From Pseudomonas sp. Irchel 3E20 (GTDB taxonomy: Bacteria > Pseudomonadota > Gammaproteobacteria > Pseudomonadales > Pseudomonadaceae), in the NCBI RefSeq assembly GCF_900187645.1, contig NZ_FYEE01000005.1, positions 248,001 to 312,000 of the forward strand: a stretch of 64,000 bases of DNA, written 5' to 3'. Both the position numbers and the translations under genes were made by a program. The notes beneath the pieces are model-generated. The model was not told the origin of the DNA, searched no databases, and saw nothing but the letters and a program-made list of their open reading frames with translations. Positions 60,633 to 64,000 of the stretch are shown piece by piece (within the stretch, counting starts at the first letter, position 1; every line of letters begins with the position of its first letter).

Positions 60633-61402
60633 CAGGGCTTGATGCCGCGGTGTAGGGCGACGATGCCCGAGGTCATGTTGTGGTAAGTCACGCGGTCGAA
60701 ACCGGCCTCGACCATCATCGACTTCAGGGTTTCTTGGTTGGGGTGCATGCGGATCGATTCGGCCAGGTAGCGATAACTTTCCGGGTCGTTGAGGATCAGC
60801 TTGCCGACCATCGGCATGAACGCGAAGGAGTAGGCGTCATAGACCTTGGACATCAGCGCGTTGGTGGGCTTGGAGAATTCGAGCACCAGCAGGCGACCGC
60901 CCGGTTTGAGCACCCGCAGCATGGAGCGCAGGGCGTCTTCCTTGCGGGTCACGTTGCGCAGGCCGAAGGCGATGGTCACGCAATCGAAGTGGTTGTCGGG
61001 GAACGGTAGCTTTTCAGCGTCGGCCTGGACGAACTCGATATTGCCCGCCACACCGCGATCGAGCAGGCGATCACGGCCGACCTTGAGCATGGATTCGTTG
61101 ATGTCGGCCAGCACCACTTGGCCGGTCGGGCCGACCAGGTGCGAGAACTTCAGGGCCAGGTCGCCCGTGCCGCCGGCGATGTCCAGCACGCGGTTGCCGC
61201 TGCGCACGCCGGACAGCTCGATGGTGAAACGCTTCCACAGGCGATGCATGCCGCCGGAAAGCACATCGTTCATCAGGTCATATTTACTGGCGACCGAGTG
61301 GAATACTTCGGCGACTTTTTCCGCTTTCTGGCTTTGCGGGACGTTTTTGAAGCCGAAGTGAGTGGTAGGTTCGGCATCACTGCCTTTGTGCGAATCAGTC
61401 AT
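60632..61402 (-). CDS. ubiE: Ubiquinone/menaquinone C-methyltransferase UbiE
   Basis: A 256-residue SAM-dependent enzyme that methylates demethylmenaquinol and 2-polyprenyl-6-methoxybenzoquinol. Motifs [34 protein letters not shown] (SAM loop) and [20 protein letters not shown] are typical. The start at 61402 gives [12 protein letters not shown]; open sequence continues upstream without similarity. First gene of the ubiE-ubiJ-ubiB run. Confidence 0.97.
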   Translation of the reverse strand: MTDSHKGSDAEPTTHFGFKNVPQSQKAEKVAEVFHSVASKYDLMNDVLSGGMHRLWKRFTIELSGVRSGNRVLDIAGGTGDLALKFSHLVGPTGQVVLADINESMLKVGRDRLLDRGVAGNIEFVQADAEKLPFPDNHFDCVTIAFGLRNVTRKEDALRSMLRVLKPGGRLLVLEFSKPTNALMSKVYDAYSFAFMPMVGKLILNDPESYRYLAESIRMHPNQETLKSMMVEAGFDRVTYHNMTSGIVALHRGIKP

Positions 61403-61420
61403 ATCGCTGTCACCAAAAGA

Positions 61421-61435
61421 GAATGCCGGCCATTC
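61421..61435. promoter_or_regulatory. Short palindrome between ubiE and the PHA protein gene
   Basis: GAATG-CCGGC-CATTC has perfect five-base arms and lies 19 bases before the ubiE start on the other strand. Operator role is possible, unproven. Confidence 0.25.
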
Positions 61436-61552
61436 TAATCCCGGTGGCGGGCTTTGTCTTGGCAAGGCTGAAGGTAAGATAGGCAATCGCCGGGACGTTT
61501 TGACGCAGGTCAGGATCGATCCGGCAAACCCCGATAAAACAGGAGTTAGCCA

Positions 61553-61828
61553 ATGGCCCGTATAAATGTTGAGCGTGCCCACGACCTGGGTTTGCAAGCC
61601 GCCCGCGAGAAAGCCCAGGTACTGGTGCAGAAACTGGCCGACCAGTATGGGCTGCAGCCCCAGTGGGCGGGGGACACGGTAAAACTCAAGCGCTCCGGGG
61701 TCGCCGGCGCGGTGGAAGTAGGCGAGAAGTCGATCCGGGTGAATGTGGAGCTGGGGCTGTTGATGTCGGCGATGAGCGGCACCATCAAGGCCGAAATCGA
61801 AAAGGCGTTGGACAAGGCGCTGGCCTGA
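61553..61828 (+). CDS. Polyhydroxyalkanoic acid system family protein
   Basis: A 91-residue protein with [21 protein letters not shown] and the late [13 protein letters not shown], which match the small PHA-granule-region (PHA_gran_rgn) family. Function is unknown; it may associate with PHA granules or their regulation. It lies between ubiE (divergent) and the phasin genes. AGGAGTTAG precedes the ATG. Confidence 0.85.
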   Translation: MARINVERAHDLGLQAAREKAQVLVQKLADQYGLQPQWAGDTVKLKRSGVAGAVEVGEKSIRVNVELGLLMSAMSGTIKAEIEKALDKALA

Positions 61829-61890
61829 GTGGGGTTTTGTGTGGGCGCCGGCTCGCGCCCGCAAAGACTGTTTGTGATGTACGTCAGTTG

Positions 61891-61932
61891 TTAGGGTGCC
61901 GTTTCTAATTAATCTCACTACTTTGTGCCCTA
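61891..61932. promoter_or_regulatory. Inverted repeat upstream of phaI
   Basis: TTAGGG (61891-61896) faces CCCTA (61928-61932), about 50 bases upstream of the phaI start. It may be an operator for PhaD, which controls phaI in related species; the arms are short. Confidence 0.3.
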
Positions 61933-61983
61933 GCCCCAATTTCGTGGGCGGTTCCTCAAACCTTTTTGCGCGTGAGGTGCACC

Positions 61984-62406
61984 ATGGCCAAAGTAAGTCT
62001 GAAGAAAAAAGTCGATGCTCAGCCAACCACTCTGAGCGAAGTTAAATCTTATGCCCGCAAGATCTGGTTGGCCGGCCTGGGTGCCTACGCCAAAGTCGGC
62101 CAGGAAGGCACCGAGTATTTTCATGAGTTGGTCAAGACTGGCCAAACAGTTGAAAAGAAAGGCAAAAAAGTTGTGGCTGAACAACTGGAAGCCGCTAATA
62201 GCCAAATCGATAACGTCAAAGATGATGTTGGCAGTTTCAAAGGCCGGGTCGAAGTTCAACTCGATAAAGTCGAAAAAGCTTTTGACGCCCGTGTCGCCAG
62301 TGCCTTGAATCGCTTCGGCATTGCGTCTAAACATGATGTTGAGACACTCTCTGCTAAGCTCGATGGGCTGACGGCATTGCTCGAACGTGTCGCGCGTAAA
62401 CATTAA
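61984..62406 (+). CDS. phaI: Phasin PhaI
   Basis: A 140-residue granule-coating protein with the phasin core [21 protein letters not shown] followed by long amphipathic helices. It binds PHA granule surfaces. GAGGTG precedes the ATG at 61984. phaF follows after ten bases. The first 10-15 residues are basic. Confidence 0.93.
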   Translation: MAKVSLKKKVDAQPTTLSEVKSYARKIWLAGLGAYAKVGQEGTEYFHELVKTGQTVEKKGKKVVAEQLEAANSQIDNVKDDVGSFKGRVEVQLDKVEKAFDARVASALNRFGIASKHDVETLSAKLDGLTALLERVARKH

Positions 62407-62416
62407 GGAGAACGGG

Positions 62417-63208
62417 ATGGCTGTTAAAAAGAAGTCTGAGAAAGAAGGCAACTCGTGGGTCGGGAAAGTCGAAGACTACTCCCGCAAAATCTGGCTTGCT
62501 GGTTTAGGCGTGTATTCCAAGATCGATGCTGACGGTTCCAAGGTATTTGAAAGCCTGGTCAAGGACGGCGAAAAAGCCGAGAAACTGACCAAGAGCGTTT
62601 TGGGCAAGAAAGTGGATGCCGCCAAGGACTCCGCCAGTTCGGCCAAGTCCCGCGTCGGTGATGTCAAAGACCGCGCCCTGGGCAAATGGGGCGAGTTGGA
62701 AGAAGCCTTCGACAAACGCCTGAACAGCGCCATTTCCCGTTTGGGTGTCCCGAGCCGCAATGAAGTGAAGGCGCTGCACAGCAAGGTCGATACCCTGACC
62801 AAGCAGATCGAGCGCCTGACCGGTGCTTCGGTCAAACCCGTCGCGGCGAAAACTGCAGCGGCCAAGCCTGCGGCAAAAACCGCGGCCAAGCCTCTGGCCA
62901 AGGCTGCTGCCAAACCAGCCGCTAAAGCAGTAGCCAAGCCGGCGGCGAAAACCGCAGCCGCCAAGGCTGCTGCAAAACCGGTGGCCAAGCCTGTCGCGGC
63001 CAAGGCTGCGGTAAAACCTGCTGCCAAGGCCCCGGCCAAACCGGCAGCGGCGAAAAAACCAGTCGCCAAGAAGCCTGCCGCGCCTAAACCCGCGGCCGCC
63101 AAGCCAGCCGCAGCAGCCAAGCCTGCTGTGGCCAGCCCGGCGCCGGCAGCAGCGCCAACGCCCGCCCCGACTGTGGCGCCAACCCCGGTGCCAACCAGTC
63201 AGTCCTGA
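62417..63208 (+). CDS. phaF: PHA granule-associated protein PhaF with histone-like tail
   Basis: A 263-residue phasin. Residues 1-130 form the phasin domain ([16 protein letters not shown]) with leucine-zipper-like helix LHSKVDTLTKQIERL; residues about 140-250 are a low-complexity Ala/Lys/Pro tail with repeated AAKPAAK units, similar to histone H1 and able to bind DNA. PhaF anchors granules to the nucleoid and spreads them at division. AAGGAG precedes the ATG. A strong terminator follows. Confidence 0.94.
   Translation: MAVKKKSEKEGNSWVGKVEDYSRKIWLAGLGVYSKIDADGSKVFESLVKDGEKAEKLTKSVLGKKVDAAKDSASSAKSRVGDVKDRALGKWGELEEAFDKRLNSAISRLGVPSRNEVKALHSKVDTLTKQIERLTGASVKPVAAKTAAAKPAAKTAAKPLAKAAAKPAAKAVAKPAAKTAAAKAAAKPVAKPVAAKAAVKPAAKAPAKPAAAKKPVAKKPAAPKPAAAKPAAAAKPAVASPAPAAAPTPAPTVAPTPVPTSQS
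62831..63110 (+). repeat. AKPA-coding repeat tract in phaF
   Basis: About 280 bases code for repeating Ala-Ala-Lys-Pro-like units with varied synonymous codons, so the repeat is at the protein level and less at the DNA level. Confidence 0.8.
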
Positions 63209-63222
63209 TTTTGCAGGGCATG

Positions 63223-63258
63223 CAAAAACGCCCGGCCTGTGAAGGTCGGGCGTTTTTG
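63223..63258. terminator. Bidirectional terminator between phaF and phaD
   Basis: CAAAAACGCCCG / CGGGCGTTTTTG stem with A-run and T-run on opposite sides; it serves both convergent genes. Confidence 0.9.
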
Positions 63259-63277
63259 TTTGGGCGCCGGGCAGGAT

Positions 63278-63898
63278 TCAGGCAGGTTCCTCCAGATAAC
63301 GCAGGGCCATGTTCTCCGTGGCGACCTTGACCGGCGCTAGCAAGTGCGGGGCCACCAGCATCATGATCTGGTAGACCACCACCCGTACCTGGCCTTCGCG
63401 GTCGAGAATGCGCTGGTAGTCCAGGGAAAACAGCAGGGTCATGGTGACTTGTTCTACCAACTGCCCCAAGGCTTGGGTATCGCTGACCAGTTGCCCCTGG
63501 GCCTTGAGCCGCGCCAGTAGGGAGGCCAGGGCACGTTTGAGGGCGTTGAGCAGGTTGCGGATGCCCTTGGCCAGTTTTGGCAGGCGGCCGGCCAGGTTGG
63601 ACAGGTCCTGGAACAGAAAGCGGTAGTGGGCCAGGCGTTCGACGATCAAATGCAGGAACAGCCAGTAATCCTCGGCGGCCAGTTGCGCGTCGGCGGGCGG
63701 GTCGAGCAGGGGCATGAGTTCTGCCTGGAAACGCTCGAACAAGCCCAGAATCAGCGGTTCCTTGCCGTGGAAGTGGTAGTAGAGGTTGCCGGGGCTGATC
63801 CCCATTTCATTGGCCACTTCCATGGTCGAGACGTTCGGTTCGCCCTTGTCGTTGAACAACTGCAGGGCGCATTCCAGGATCCGGTCGCGGGTTTTCAT
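63278..63898 (-). CDS. phaD: TetR-family regulator PhaD
   Basis: A 206-residue TetR regulator: N-terminal helix-turn-helix (about 1-50, DRILECALQLFNDKGEPN then GNLYYHF) and a C-terminal ligand-binding helical bundle. PhaD activates phaI and phaC1 promoters in P. putida, with a coenzyme A intermediate as effector. It is between phaC2 and the phasins, as in mcl-PHA loci. Confidence 0.94.
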   Translation of the reverse strand: MKTRDRILECALQLFNDKGEPNVSTMEVANEMGISPGNLYYHFHGKEPLILGLFERFQAELMPLLDPPADAQLAAEDYWLFLHLIVERLAHYRFLFQDLSNLAGRLPKLAKGIRNLLNALKRALASLLARLKAQGQLVSDTQALGQLVEQVTMTLLFSLDYQRILDREGQVRVVVYQIMMLVAPHLLAPVKVATENMALRYLEEPA

Positions 63899-63922
63899 CC
63901 AGTCTTCTTAGTGGTTGGGCGT

Positions 63923-64000
63923 TCAGCGCACATGAATATAAGTGCCGGGGGCGGCTTCCATCGGTGGGTAATGCTGATTGCCCAAGGCCATCAGCGTTTC
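63923..64000 (-). CDS. phaC2: PHA synthase PhaC2 (C-terminal end only)
   Basis: Only the last 25 codons are in the window; they end GTYIHVR and match the C terminus of class II PHA synthases. The position, 24 bases upstream of phaD on the same strand, is that of phaC2 in mcl-PHA operons. The catalytic region lies outside. Confidence 0.75.
   Translation of the reverse strand, partial: ETLMALGNQHYPPMEAAPGTYIHVR

Overview
The window is chromosomal DNA from a Pseudomonas of the fluorescens group. The evidence is gene order and content rather than any rRNA: gpmI-envC-ctpA, rhodanese-grxC-secB, ntrBC-glnA, a complete five-step hut locus using HutF and HutG, opgGH, tatABC next to hisIE and ubiB-ubiJ-ubiE, and the medium-chain PHA genes phaC2-phaD-phaF-phaI. 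Base composition is GC-rich and many intergenic gaps carry REP palindromes of the kind common in this group. No rRNA, tRNA, CRISPR array, insertion sequence or phage was seen.

Layout. 1-4566: cell-envelope cluster on the minus strand (phosphoglycerate mutase, EnvC-like amidase activator, S41 protease, divergent polysaccharide deacetylase). 4721-5920: rhodanese, glutaredoxin 3 and SecB on the plus strand. 6023-11957: trmL, a small membrane protein, then the nitrogen regulon ntrC-ntrB and glnA with recognisable sigma-54 promoters and NtrC sites, plus a previously unlisted 39-codon putative lipoprotein gene. 12289-16313: thiI, typA and a YkgJ-type protein. 16553-25541: glycogen phosphorylase, a coupled DUF2339/DUF3999 membrane pair, fbp and a DUF924 protein. 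25616-28651: a dCache chemoreceptor and two small lipoproteins (a BamE-like one and a bacterial lipocalin).

28703-41875 is the histidine utilisation locus: hutF on the minus strand, then hutC, hutD, hutU, hutH, hutT, hutI and hutG on the plus strand. HutH, HutU, HutI, HutF and HutG convert histidine to glutamate, ammonia and formate; HutT imports histidine; HutC represses. Operator-like palindromes lie between hutF and hutC and at the start point of a sigma-54 promoter before hutU. The main oddity of the window interrupts this locus: between hutD and hutU sits a two-gene cassette (31647-34375) that looks like an orphan polymorphic toxin with a translationally coupled Imm71/Imm72-like immunity protein.

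42124-48141: pip, dtd and the osmoregulated periplasmic glucan pair opgG-opgH. 48396-51031: a polar amino-acid-type ABC importer. 51065-55216: two tandem HBM-type chemoreceptors with FliA-like promoters. 55342-61402, minus strand: rsmE, tatC, tatB, tatA, hisE, hisI, ubiB, ubiJ and ubiE, nearly all overlapping or closely packed. 61553-64000: PHA-granule genes (a small PHA protein, phaI, phaF, phaD) and the end of phaC2.

Functional theme: much of the window handles nitrogen and amino acids (NtrBC, GlnA, Hut, ABC importer, chemoreceptors), with likely control by NtrC, sigma-54, HutC and probably Crc/Hfq.
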